Shown here piece by piece: positions 1 through 7,186 of a DNA stretch of 20,804 nt; position 1 is the stretch's first letter, and every line of letters begins with the position of its first letter. Source of the DNA: Mxb001 sp964537955. GTDB lineage: Bacteria > Actinomycetota > Actinomycetes > S36-B12. The notes below the pieces were generated by a model, which was not told where the DNA came from, did not search any database, and saw nothing but the letters and a program-made list of their open reading frames with translations. The position numbers were made by a program, and so were the translations under genes. Where the stretch lies: contig CAZICY010000031.1 in assembly GCA_964537955.1 (NCBI GenBank), forward strand, positions 1-20,804. The letters run 5' to 3'.

Positions 1-11
1 ACGGGGCTGTC

Positions 12-1259
12 GTGCGCCGCACCACCCTCCCGAACGGCCTGCGCGTCGTCACCGAGTCGGTGCCTGGCGTCCGCTCGGTCTCCTTCGGAGCTTGGATCGG
101 CGTGGGGTCTCGTGACGAGACCCCACGCCAGACCGGCGCGGCGCACTTCCTCGAGCACCTGCTCTTCAAGGGCACCTCGACGCGCAGTGCGTGGGAGATC
201 ACCGCGCCAATCGAGGCGGTGGGCGGCGAGATGAATGCCTTCACCGCCAAGGAGTACACCTGCTACTACGCGCGAGTCCTCGACGACGACATGGGCCTGG
301 CGATCGACACCGTGTGCGACGTGGTCCTCAACGGCCGCCTCGACTCGAGCGATATCGAGGGCGAGCGCGAGGTGATCCTCGAGGAGATCGCCATGAACGA
401 GGACGACCCCGGCGACACGGTGCACGACCTCTACATGCGCACGCACTACGGCGACAGCCCCCTGGGCAGGCCCATCCTGGGCACCCAGGACTCCCTGGAG
501 GCGCTCTCGCCCCAGGCCATCCGCAGCTTCTACCGCCGTCACTACGTGCCCTCGTCCATGGTCGTCGCCGCTGCCGGAGCAGTGGATCATGACGACGTGG
601 TCGAGCGCGTCCGCGAGGCCTTCACGGGGGTCGGCTCGGCGGCCGAGCCGCAGGGGCGACGGTCCGCACGGCGCGCTCCGGTCGCTCCCGGTCGCGGGCA
701 GCGCGGCATCACCCACCGTCCCTCGGAGCAGGCTCACCTGGTGCTCGGCCTCGGCGGCATACGACGCACGGACGAACGCCGTTACGCGCTCGGCGTGCTG
801 AACGCGGCTCTCGGGGGAGGCATGTCGAGCCGGCTCTTCCAGAGCGTCCGCGAGGAGCGTGGCCTGGCCTACTCCGTCTACTCCTTCGTGTCGAGCTTCG
901 CCGACTCCGGATACACCGGCGTCTACGTCGGCTGCCAGCCCGACAAGGTGCGCGATGTCCTCGACGTGACCCACGAGGTCATCGCGGACGTCGCCGAGCG
1001 CGGGCTGGGCGAGGAGGAGTTGCGTCGCGGGCGGGGGCAGTTGCGCGGCAGCGTGGTGCTCGGCCAGGAGGACGCGGGCTCCCGCATGAGCAGGATCGCC
1101 AAGGGCGAGTTGCTCTTCGGCGAGATCCCCTCCATCGACGAGATCGTCGGGCGCATCGACGCGGTGACCGCCGAGGATGTCTCCGCACTGGCGGGCGAGC
1201 TTCTCACGGAGCCCGCCACCTACGCCGCCATCGGCCCCTTCGACGACCTGCCTGTCTAG
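12..1259 (+). CDS. M16 family zinc metallopeptidase (pitrilysin/MPP-like)
   Basis: Predicted cytoplasmic zinc peptidase of the insulinase/mitochondrial-processing-peptidase family, 415 aa. The inverted zinc motif HFLEH is at residues 45-49, and the distal zinc-ligand glutamate lies in the EREVILEEI segment (about 118-126), the usual 75-76 residues further on. A second M16 half follows, with the conserved REERGLAYS segment (280-288) that shapes the active site. Length fits the short actinobacterial M16B type. The GTG at 12 gives a typical N-terminus (RRTTLPNGLRVVTE), but only 11 bases precede it, so a start further upstream cannot be excluded. In relatives this gene follows pnp and precedes dapB; here a reverse-strand hydrolase gene separates it from dapB. 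The physiological substrate is not known from sequence. Confidence 0.93.
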   Translation: MRRTTLPNGLRVVTESVPGVRSVSFGAWIGVGSRDETPRQTGAAHFLEHLLFKGTSTRSAWEITAPIEAVGGEMNAFTAKEYTCYYARVLDDDMGLAIDTVCDVVLNGRLDSSDIEGEREVILEEIAMNEDDPGDTVHDLYMRTHYGDSPLGRPILGTQDSLEALSPQAIRSFYRRHYVPSSMVVAAAGAVDHDDVVERVREAFTGVGSAAEPQGRRSARRAPVAPGRGQRGITHRPSEQAHLVLGLGGIRRTDERRYALGVLNAALGGGMSSRLFQSVREERGLAYSVYSFVSSFADSGYTGVYVGCQPDKVRDVLDVTHEVIADVAERGLGEEELRRGRGQLRGSVVLGQEDAGSRMSRIAKGELLFGEIPSIDEIVGRIDAVTAEDVSALAGELLTEPATYAAIGPFDDLPV

Positions 1260-1268
1260 CGTGCCCGG

Positions 1269-2819
1269 CTAGTACTTCTGGATCGTCTCCGCCTCGGCTG
1301 CGGGCCCGCGGCGTGCGGACTCGACCAGGGACGCACCGTCCTCGGGCAGCAGGAATCCGTCCGCGATCGACTGGGTCACCTTGGCCTGCACCTGTGCGAC
1401 GTACTCATCCGTCGTGGGATAGCGAGTCGCGAGGTCGTCCGCGGCGAAGGGGGTCTGCGTGCCCGTGAGGGGGCAGAAGAGAGGCCCAGGAGTCACCGGG
1501 GTGTAGGTCGCGACCGGCACCTCGATGCGCGGCATGCGAATGCCGCCCACCGCGTTGCCGCTGCCATCGCGCTGGACGACACCGGCCGCGTCGCGCTGGA
1601 GTCGAGGCCCGGAGGCGGGAGCCGTGTCCGACTCGTGCCACGCGGCCAGTGCATCGAGCGCGCGGTGCCATGCGAAACGCATGGGGAAGTCGTTGACGCC
1701 CGCGGGTGCGGTCCACGGGCACTCGGGAGCGAAGGGCAGGCCGAAGTCCCGGACGAGGATGCCGAGCGCCTGCTCGGACCCCCATCGGTCGTTGTGCGAC
1801 GAGCCGGCCACTTCCCAGAGGCGGAAGCGATCGCCGGGGGCATCGGAGTCGGCACGCCACAGCGACGCGCGCACGCCGGGGATCTCCGCTGCCGGAGGCA
1901 GGCGGAGCGGATCGGACTCCGACTGCAGGGAGATGATGGGGGCGCCGTCGGCGCGCAGCGTGCGCTGCGCCACCGAGTTGGAGGTCGACGGCACTGTGCC
2001 CGAGACCGCCTTCGCGTACTGCAGGTTGGTTGCGCCGGTGCCGCGGTAGGCGACGAGGAAGCCGTCGTACACGCGATGGCGCGGATGGATCGCCCTGACG
2101 TAGGTGGTGGCGTAGCCGCCCATCTGCGACTGGCCCGTGAGGAAGAGCGACTCCACGTCGTATCCGGCCAGCGGGCTCGAGGTCCCGCCCTGGGCGATGA
2201 GCGCCCCGACCTGCGAGGTGAGGTCCCACGCGACTGAGGGATCGCGCGCGCCGTTGGCGGAATCCTTGGCGGCGGCGGGCGTGAGGAGATTGAGCCCGAG
2301 CCCGGTGTAGCGCGTGGGCTGGCGCTTGAACTGCTTCAGCGCATTGATGCCGGTCTGCTGCACGGTGATGGCGACGTATGCCCACCCGTCGCGGACGAGG
2401 TACTCGTGCGCCTGCTGCCAGGCGATATCGAGATCGACCAGGGTGGTGGTGTTCATCATCTCCACGAGAACGCGGCCGTTGAAGTCCGCGGGGTCCTGCG
2501 GTGCCCGCACGATGATCCGCGACTTGTAGCCACCCGCGACCTTGGGCGCGGGCTTGACGACGGTGCGCACCGACTTGCCGAGGTAGCGGTAGACCTGGGG
2601 ATCTGTGATGCCGACGACATACTCGCGCTCGGTGTAGCCCAGGGCCGTGAGATCCTGCTGCGCTCCCGTGAAGATCGTCGCGCCGGGGATCGGAGCGATG
2701 GACGGCAGGGGAACAGTGACGCGCGTCTCGGCGACGGCGGGGGCGGCGGCTCCCGCGAGCAGCCCGGCCAGTAGGGCACCGGAGGACGCGACGGCCAGGA
2801 GCGGAAGTCTCATGCGCAT
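1269..2819 (-). CDS. secreted alpha/beta hydrolase-domain protein
   Basis: Predicted exported hydrolase of unknown substrate, 516 aa. The N-terminus is a signal peptide: RMR, a hydrophobic alanine/leucine core (about residues 5-24) and an AVA|E cleavage site after residue 30. The nucleophile elbow is GQSQMG with Ser231, the likely histidine is in GSSHNDRWG (His342), and the acid is probably in the SESDPLR segment (about 300-306). This layout resembles the large actinobacterial 'alpha/beta hydrolase domain' family, but that assignment is from memory of the fold pattern. The frame stays open for 513 bases further upstream, but that part is antisense to dapB. I chose ATG 2819 because a -10-like CATGAT sits exactly 6 nt before it and the signal peptide starts there; GTG 2825 and ATG 2813 are alternatives. 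It converges on the M16 gene with a 9-bp gap and looks like an insertion between two normally adjacent genes. Confidence 0.82.
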   Translation of the reverse strand: MRMRLPLLAVASSGALLAGLLAGAAAPAVAETRVTVPLPSIAPIPGATIFTGAQQDLTALGYTEREYVVGITDPQVYRYLGKSVRTVVKPAPKVAGGYKSRIIVRAPQDPADFNGRVLVEMMNTTTLVDLDIAWQQAHEYLVRDGWAYVAITVQQTGINALKQFKRQPTRYTGLGLNLLTPAAAKDSANGARDPSVAWDLTSQVGALIAQGGTSSPLAGYDVESLFLTGQSQMGGYATTYVRAIHPRHRVYDGFLVAYRGTGATNLQYAKAVSGTVPSTSNSVAQRTLRADGAPIISLQSESDPLRLPPAAEIPGVRASLWRADSDAPGDRFRLWEVAGSSHNDRWGSEQALGILVRDFGLPFAPECPWTAPAGVNDFPMRFAWHRALDALAAWHESDTAPASGPRLQRDAAGVVQRDGSGNAVGGIRMPRIEVPVATYTPVTPGPLFCPLTGTQTPFAADDLATRYPTTDEYVAQVQAKVTQSIADGFLLPEDGASLVESARRGPAAEAETIQKY

Positions 2820-2825
2820 CCGCAC

Positions 2826-2831
2826 ATCATG
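2826..2831 (-). promoter_or_regulatory. possible leaderless -10 element for the hydrolase
   Basis: On the minus strand the hexamer CATGAT is followed by 6 nt and then ATG 2819. It matches TAnnnT except for the first base. The spacing is the same as at the better-matching promoters in this window; the hexamer alone would be weak evidence. Confidence 0.35.
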
Positions 2832-2879
2832 GTGCGCACAGGCCCGCGTTGCACCTCCGGCGGCCCGGGAGGCCCCCAC

Positions 2880-2885
2880 TAGGCT
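2880..2885 (+). promoter_or_regulatory. -10 element of dapB (leaderless)
   Basis: TAGGCT followed by 6 nt (GGCGGC) and the GTG start of dapB. No Shine-Dalgarno sequence fits in the gap, so transcription probably starts at or next to the GTG. This is the actinobacterial leaderless arrangement and supports GTG 2892 as the start. Confidence 0.7.
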
Positions 2886-2891
2886 GGCGGC

Positions 2892-3635
2892 GTGATCGAG
2901 GTCGGAGTCGTCGGAGCCGCGGGACGCATGGGCTCCGAGGTGGTGCGGGCCGTGGACGCCTCCGATGACCTGCACCTCGCGGCAGCTGTCGATCTGGGTG
3001 ACCCGCTCGCGCGTCTGGACCAGGCGGGCGTGCAGGTGGCTGTCGATTTCACCACCCCGGACGCCGTCATGGGCACCCTGCGCTACTGCGTCGAGCGCGG
3101 GATCCACGTGGTGGTCGGCACCACCGGCTTCACCGACGAGCGGCTCGCCGACGTGCGTGAGCTGCTGGCCGCCCACCCGCGCATCGGCGTCGTCATCGCG
3201 CCCAACTTCGCGCTCGGGGCCGTGCTGCTCATGCGCTTCGCGCGAGAGGCGGCGCCCTACTTCGAGTCCGCCGAGGTCATCGAGATGCATCACCCGGACA
3301 AGCTCGATGCGCCATCGGGAACGGCGACCCACACCGCAGAGGCGATTGCGGCAGCGCGACGGGCCGCGGGTGTCGGCGCGTCACCCGACGCCACCGACAG
3401 GTCCCTCGCCGGCGCGCGCGGCGCCGACGTCTCTGGCGTGCGGGTGCACTCGGTCAGGGTCCGCGGGCATGTCGCCCACGAGGAGGTGCTCCTCGGCAAT
3501 CCGGGCGAGGTGCTCACCCTGCGGCACGACTCGCTCGATCGCGCGTCCTTCATGCCGGGGGTGCTGCTCGCTATCCGAGCGGTGGGCTCACGGCCGGGCC
3601 TCACGGTGGGCCTTGAGCCTCTTCTCGATCGATGA
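2892..3635 (+). CDS. dapB: 4-hydroxy-tetrahydrodipicolinate reductase
   Basis: NAD(P)H-dependent reductase that converts 4-hydroxy-tetrahydrodipicolinate to tetrahydrodipicolinate in lysine/meso-diaminopimelate synthesis; cytoplasmic. 247 aa, the normal length. The Rossmann nucleotide loop is GAAGRMG at residues 8-14. GTTGF (76-80) and APNFALG (103-109) are conserved. The catalytic and substrate-binding segment EMHHPDKLDAPSGTA runs from 131 to 145, with the His133-His134 pair, Lys137 and the PSGTA loop. The GTG start is fixed by the N-terminal beta strand and by a -10 element 6 nt upstream. Its stop overlaps the next start as ATGA, so the next gene is translationally coupled. The pathway partner dapA lies about 6.5 kb downstream on the same strand. 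Confidence 0.97.
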   Translation: MIEVGVVGAAGRMGSEVVRAVDASDDLHLAAAVDLGDPLARLDQAGVQVAVDFTTPDAVMGTLRYCVERGIHVVVGTTGFTDERLADVRELLAAHPRIGVVIAPNFALGAVLLMRFAREAAPYFESAEVIEMHHPDKLDAPSGTATHTAEAIAAARRAAGVGASPDATDRSLAGARGADVSGVRVHSVRVRGHVAHEEVLLGNPGEVLTLRHDSLDRASFMPGVLLAIRAVGSRPGLTVGLEPLLDR

Positions 3636-4078
3636 CGCCGCGGCGCTGGGCCTGGCTGCTTGCCGCAGCGGTAGCGGCGTACCTCGTCCTCGCCGGCGTG
3701 CGCGGCTGGGCGCTGCTCACCTCGGGTCAGGTGACCGGGATCCTGCTCGGCATAGCCGTCTTCGCCCTGCCGGTCGTCGGAGCCTGGGTGGTCTGGCGCG
3801 AGATCTCCTTCGGCTACGCCATGCAGGCGATGGGGGCGCAACTCGAGGCCGAGGGCGACCTGCCGGTGGACGACTTCGCACGCACGCCGTCGGGCCGCAT
3901 CGTGCCCGAGGACGCGCACCGGTTCCTCGCCGCTGAGCGCGAGCGGGTCGATGAGCACCCCGAAGACTGGCGTGCGTGGTATCGCTTCGGCCTCGCTCAG
4001 GACGCCGCCCGGGATCGTCGTCGCGCGCGTGCGGCGATGCGCGAGGCGCGTCGCCTCTGGCAGGCTGCGCCTCACTGA
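3632..4078 (+). CDS. small membrane protein with TPR-like tail, dapB-coupled
   Basis: 148-aa protein of unknown function. Two hydrophobic segments, about residues 7-27 and 36-56, form a hairpin in the membrane. They are followed by a hydrophilic region and a C-terminal helical stretch (about 95-145: EDAHRFLAAERERV, HPEDWRAWYRFGLAQDAARDRRRARAAMREARRLW) with the spacing of one tetratricopeptide-like helix pair. Its ATG overlaps the dapB stop (ATGA), so it is in the dapB operon and probably depends on translational coupling; I see no clear Shine-Dalgarno sequence. The 3' end overlaps the convergent PH-like gene by 7 bp. I recall similar short membrane proteins beside dapB in other actinobacteria, but I know of no described function. 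Confidence 0.85.
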   Translation: MTPRRWAWLLAAAVAAYLVLAGVRGWALLTSGQVTGILLGIAVFALPVVGAWVVWREISFGYAMQAMGAQLEAEGDLPVDDFARTPSGRIVPEDAHRFLAAERERVDEHPEDWRAWYRFGLAQDAARDRRRARAAMREARRLWQAAPH

Positions 4079-4641
4079 CCCTCGTGCGAGCCTCGCGTCT
4101 CGCGCAGCCACGTGTTCAGGCGATCACGCGATGCCACGAAGGCCTGCGGGCGCAGCCACAGGTCCGGTGAGGCCGTCTCGACGTGGGTGCCGATGACCGA
4201 CCGAGTTCCCTCTGCATCGTCGTAGCTCACGACGATGCGGCTGCCGGGCGCCTTCACGGGCAGGCCCAGCCACCGGGTCCCCGCCACGGTGTCCACGTCG
4301 CGCACGGCCGGCCAGGGGACCGCGTCGGTCGTGAGGATCCGCGAGACCTTGATCCCACGGTCGCTCACGTAGGTCCCGGCCACCCATGCGCGGGCGAGCA
4401 GGGCGATGAGCGGGATCGCGACGAGGATGCTCAGTCCCATGGTGGCCCAGGCGGGCTGTGCCAGGGTCGCCGCGACAGCCGCGGAGACCACCGTGGCGAC
4501 CAGCACCGTGAAGACCGCGAGGAACGCCCAGCGCCACGGTCCCCTGCCGCACACACGCGTCCAACGCGCCTGCACGGCCTCGCCGTCGAGGGGCCCTGGC
4601 TCGGCCGCCGGCCACAGGAACCAGAAGACCGGGCGCCTCAC
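4072..4641 (-). CDS. PH-like domain membrane protein
   Basis: 189-aa protein, function unknown. There are two transmembrane segments (about residues 38-60 and 67-85), then a domain with the pattern GTYVSDRGIKVSRILTTDAVPW (89-110), which resembles the start of bacterial PH domains of the bPH_6 type (beta strand, 'drGi.v', then 'vpW..V'). This is a pattern match, not a search result. The GTG start overlaps the azlD stop as GTGA, so it is the last gene of the glpD-azlC-azlD operon. The 3' end overlaps the convergent gene ending at 4078 by 7 bp, leaving no room for a separate terminator. There is no obvious link to branched-chain amino acids or glycerol metabolism. Confidence 0.8.
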   Translation of the reverse strand: MRRPVFWFLWPAAEPGPLDGEAVQARWTRVCGRGPWRWAFLAVFTVLVATVVSAAVAATLAQPAWATMGLSILVAIPLIALLARAWVAGTYVSDRGIKVSRILTTDAVPWPAVRDVDTVAGTRWLGLPVKAPGSRIVVSYDDAEGTRSVIGTHVETASPDLWLRPQAFVASRDRLNTWLRETRGSHEGQ

Positions 4642-4946
4642 GGCAGCCAGCCCAGGGCGCGCACGACGGCCGTCACCGCCGCGGCAGTGATGATGACGAC
4701 GAGGAAGGGCGCGCGCAGCAGCAGGGCCACCAGGGCGGCCAGCACCCCCGGCACGCGCGCGTCAAGGGTGATGGCGGAGCCATCGACGAAGGTCCATATG
4801 CCGATGAGGGCAGAGAGCAGGGCAACCGGGATGAGTGCGGTGACGCGCCGCGATGTCGGCGTATCCAGCCATCTCTGCGGGATGACGTAGCCGATGAGCT
4901 TCAGGGCGTAGGCGGCCCCCGAGGCGATGAGGATGGTGGGCCACAT
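4638..4946 (-). CDS. azlD: AzlD-type branched-chain amino acid exporter subunit
   Basis: Small subunit of an AzlCD-type exporter; in characterised systems AzlCD (BrnFE) exports branched-chain amino acids. 102 aa, mostly hydrophobic, with about four membrane segments: ILIASGAAYALKLIGYV near the start, ALIPVALLSALIGIWTF, VPGVLAALVALLL, and APFLVVIITAAAVTAVVRAL. The length and the position directly after azlC are diagnostic. The ATG at 4946 overlaps the azlC stop (ATGA), and GGAGG lies about 10 nt upstream inside azlC. The frame is open further upstream, but that part is antisense-frame sequence within azlC. Substrate range is inferred from the family only. Confidence 0.9.
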   Translation of the reverse strand: MWPTILIASGAAYALKLIGYVIPQRWLDTPTSRRVTALIPVALLSALIGIWTFVDGSAITLDARVPGVLAALVALLLRAPFLVVIITAAAVTAVVRALGWLP

Positions 4947-5635
4947 CAGGCCTGCACCTCCCGCGCCCGTGAGCCGAGGGCGAGGCCGACGACGATGCCG
5001 CCCGCGCCGGCGACGAGGACGGGCAGGCCCGCGCCAAGGAAGGGCGAGAGTGCGACGGCCGAGACGAGCGACACGATCGCAACCGCGCGCATGGTCCACG
5101 TCGTCAGGCGCGGCCACACCAGGGCGAGGAAGGCGGCGGGTGCGGCCGCGTCGAGGCCGAAGGCGTTGGGGTCGTCGACCAGCCCGGCCCCCAGCGCGCC
5201 GATGAGCGTGCCGAGGTTCCACAGCACGTAGATCGATGCGCCCGTCGCCCAGAAGGCGAGGCGCGCCGCATCGCGATCGCCCTCGTACCTCGCTGCCATG
5301 CCGGTCGACTCATCGATCGTCGCCTGCGCCGCCAGGAGCCGTCGCGGTCCGCGCACGCCGAGGACTGGCGCCATGGCGACGGCGTAGAAGGCGTTGCGGG
5401 TGCCGATAAGGGTGGAGGTGGCGATCGCGACCACGGCGCTGCCACCCGAGGCGACCACCGCGATGAGCGCGAACTGCGAGGCACCGGTGAACATCAGGAG
5501 CGAGAGCGCCTGCGCCTGCCAGGCGCTCAGGCCGGCAGCGACGGCGAGGGCTCCGAACGAGACGGCGTAGACCCCCGTGCCCAGGCCGAGCGCGACCGAA
5601 TCCCCGATGATCGCGCGTCGGCGCTCCATCGTCAT
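4946..5635 (-). CDS. azlC: AzlC-type branched-chain amino acid permease subunit
   Basis: Large subunit of an AzlCD exporter in the inner membrane, 229 aa. Family landmarks are VSFGALAVAAGLS (25-37), the FTGASQFA motif (49-56), TRNAFYAVAMAP (79-90) and the IDEST segment (107-111). About seven hydrophobic segments are visible. I chose ATG 5635 because it overlaps the glpD stop as ATGA and has GAGG 7 nt upstream; the longer open frame to 5950 runs through the glpD coding region in another frame and has no family similarity. Being downstream of glpD in one operon is unusual for azlC, which is often next to a regulator gene. No regulator is seen here. Confidence 0.93.
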   Translation of the reverse strand: MTMERRRAIIGDSVALGLGTGVYAVSFGALAVAAGLSAWQAQALSLLMFTGASQFALIAVVASGGSAVVAIATSTLIGTRNAFYAVAMAPVLGVRGPRRLLAAQATIDESTGMAARYEGDRDAARLAFWATGASIYVLWNLGTLIGALGAGLVDDPNAFGLDAAAPAAFLALVWPRLTTWTMRAVAIVSLVSAVALSPFLGAGLPVLVAGAGGIVVGLALGSRAREVQA

Positions 5636-7146
5636 CGCGCAGCCTCGAAGATCTCGCTCACGCGATCGCGTGAGCGCTCCGCGTCCGAAGGAACGAGGGC
5701 GATGCGGGTGCGGCGCTCCAGGACGTCGGCCACGTCGAGCGCCCCCTCGCAGCGGACGGCATGGACGACCTCGACGCCGAGCGCGGGCACGCCGGGAGCG
5801 ACCGGCTCGAGCAGGCGCGGATCGTCGTCCGCGTAGGCCGCGACGCGCCCGGCCTCGGAGCCGTAGCGCTGGACGAGCCGGGCGGGCAGGCGAGCATGCG
5901 CGGACGTTCGCGGCCGCGCACCGACGAGCGGCAGCGTGGACGTGCGGCACTGCGCTCCGGCGATGCCCAGGGCATCGACCGCGTCCTGGGCCATCCGGCG
6001 ATAGGTCGTGAGCTTGCCGCCGGTGACGACGACCTGGCCCTCCGGTCGGCGCGCGACCAGGTGACGCCGTGAGATGTCGGCCGTGCTCTCGCTGCCGTGC
6101 CCGCCGACCAGGGGGCGCAGGCCGGCGTAGGTGCCGATCACGTCGTCTGCGCCCACGGGGCGTGCGAGTGCAGTCGACAGGTGAGCGAGGATCCAGTCGA
6201 TGTCACCGGCGGGAGCGACGGGTACGTCGTCCACCGGTCCGTCGACCGGCTCGTCGGTGATGCCGGCGATCACCGGGCCATCCAGGGTCGGCAGGGCGAA
6301 GACGTAGCGTCCGCGCTCGCCCGGCACGGGGACGGTCAGCGCGGCGCGCGGATGCCCCAGCGCCTCGGGCCTGAGCAGGACATGTGATCCCCGCGAGGTG
6401 GTCAGCGACGTGTGCGGGTCGAGCTCCTGGGTCCACACGCCGGCCGCGACGATCACATGCCGCGCCGACACGTCGAACGTCGTCCCGTCCCCGGTGTCGA
6501 TGCGCGCCCCGGATCCGCTGACCTCCGACGCGCCGGCACGTGTGAGGATGCGTGCACCGTACGCCGCGGCAGTGCGCGCGATCGCGACGGTGAGGCGGGC
6601 GTCATCGACGAGCTGGCCGTCCCAGTGCACGGTCGCGCCGGTCAGCGCCGCGCCCTCCAGGGCCGGCACCAGGAGCTGGGCGTCGGACGCGCTCACCGTC
6701 CTCGGGCGCGGGAGCACGCGGCGCGGCGTGCCGGCTGCCGCTCGCAGCAGGTCGGCGGCGCGCAGTCCCGCGCGCACGAGGGTCCGCTGCTTCGGATCGG
6801 GGTCCAGGGGCATCACGTGGGGAAGCGGTCGGATGAGATGCGGCGCGATCGTGGTCATCAACCGCGAGCGCTCCACCGCGCTCTCCCACGCGACCGCGAC
6901 GTCTCCGTGGGCGAGATACCGCAACCCTCCGTGCACGAGCTTGCTCGACCATCGCGACGTGCCGAAGGCGAGGTCGTGGGCTTCGACGAGGACGACGTCC
7001 AGTCCGCGGCTCGCCGCATCGAGGGCGATGCCGCACCCGGTGACGCCCCCGCCGATGACCAGGACGTCCGGCACATGCCCGGAGTGCAGCCGGTCCAGGT
7101 CACGTGCCCGTCGACCGGCGTCGAGATCGGGGGTGGGGACGGGCAC
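5632..7146 (-). CDS. glpD: FAD-dependent glycerol-3-phosphate dehydrogenase
   Basis: Membrane-associated flavoenzyme that oxidises sn-glycerol-3-phosphate to dihydroxyacetone phosphate and passes electrons to the quinone pool. 504 aa from the chosen start. The FAD dinucleotide loop is VIGGGVTGCGIALDAASRG (30-48). The family signature around SRWSSKLVHGGLRYL follows at 64-78. GGKLTTYRRMAQDAVDALG marks the end of the DAO fold, and a C-terminal helical DAO_C domain covers roughly the last 110 residues. An ATG at 7179 is in frame but would overlap the divergent gene's promoter; GTG 7146 has a -10-like CAGACT exactly 6 nt upstream, so I prefer it. It is the first gene of an overlapping operon with azlC, azlD and a PH-like gene. 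Its symbol is by family; a physiologically distinct paralogue is possible. Confidence 0.93.
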   Translation of the reverse strand: MPVPTPDLDAGRRARDLDRLHSGHVPDVLVIGGGVTGCGIALDAASRGLDVVLVEAHDLAFGTSRWSSKLVHGGLRYLAHGDVAVAWESAVERSRLMTTIAPHLIRPLPHVMPLDPDPKQRTLVRAGLRAADLLRAAAGTPRRVLPRPRTVSASDAQLLVPALEGAALTGATVHWDGQLVDDARLTVAIARTAAAYGARILTRAGASEVSGSGARIDTGDGTTFDVSARHVIVAAGVWTQELDPHTSLTTSRGSHVLLRPEALGHPRAALTVPVPGERGRYVFALPTLDGPVIAGITDEPVDGPVDDVPVAPAGDIDWILAHLSTALARPVGADDVIGTYAGLRPLVGGHGSESTADISRRHLVARRPEGQVVVTGGKLTTYRRMAQDAVDALGIAGAQCRTSTLPLVGARPRTSAHARLPARLVQRYGSEAGRVAAYADDDPRLLEPVAPGVPALGVEVVHAVRCEGALDVADVLERRTRIALVPSDAERSRDRVSEIFEAAR

Positions 7147-7152
7147 GGGGCC

Positions 7153-7158
7153 AGTCTG
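7153..7158 (-). promoter_or_regulatory. possible leaderless -10 element of glpD operon
   Basis: Minus-strand CAGACT, then 6 nt, then GTG 7146. One mismatch (first base) to TAnnnT. It faces away from the matching CACACT of the divergent gene, with 16 bp between the two hexamers, so each promoter's -35 zone covers the other's -10. Confidence 0.4.
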
Positions 7159-7174
7159 CCGGGTCGGGCGGTGA

Positions 7175-7180
7175 CACACT
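7175..7180 (+). promoter_or_regulatory. possible leaderless -10 element of the AGPS-like gene
   Basis: CACACT, then 6 nt, then GTG 7187. One mismatch (first base) to TAnnnT. The spacing favours GTG 7187 over GTG 7181 as the start. Confidence 0.4.
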
Positions 7181-7186
7181 GTGGCC

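Noticed and set aside
2820..3332. The upstream 171-codon extension of the hydrolase frame.
   Set aside because: It is antisense to dapB, and a signal peptide and -10-like hexamer place the start at 2819.
4947..5222. Upstream extension of the azlD frame.
   Set aside because: It lies inside azlC in another frame; the ATG at 4946 has the ATGA overlap and a ribosome binding site.
5636..5950. Upstream extension of the azlC frame.
   Set aside because: It lies inside glpD in another frame and shows no AzlC similarity.
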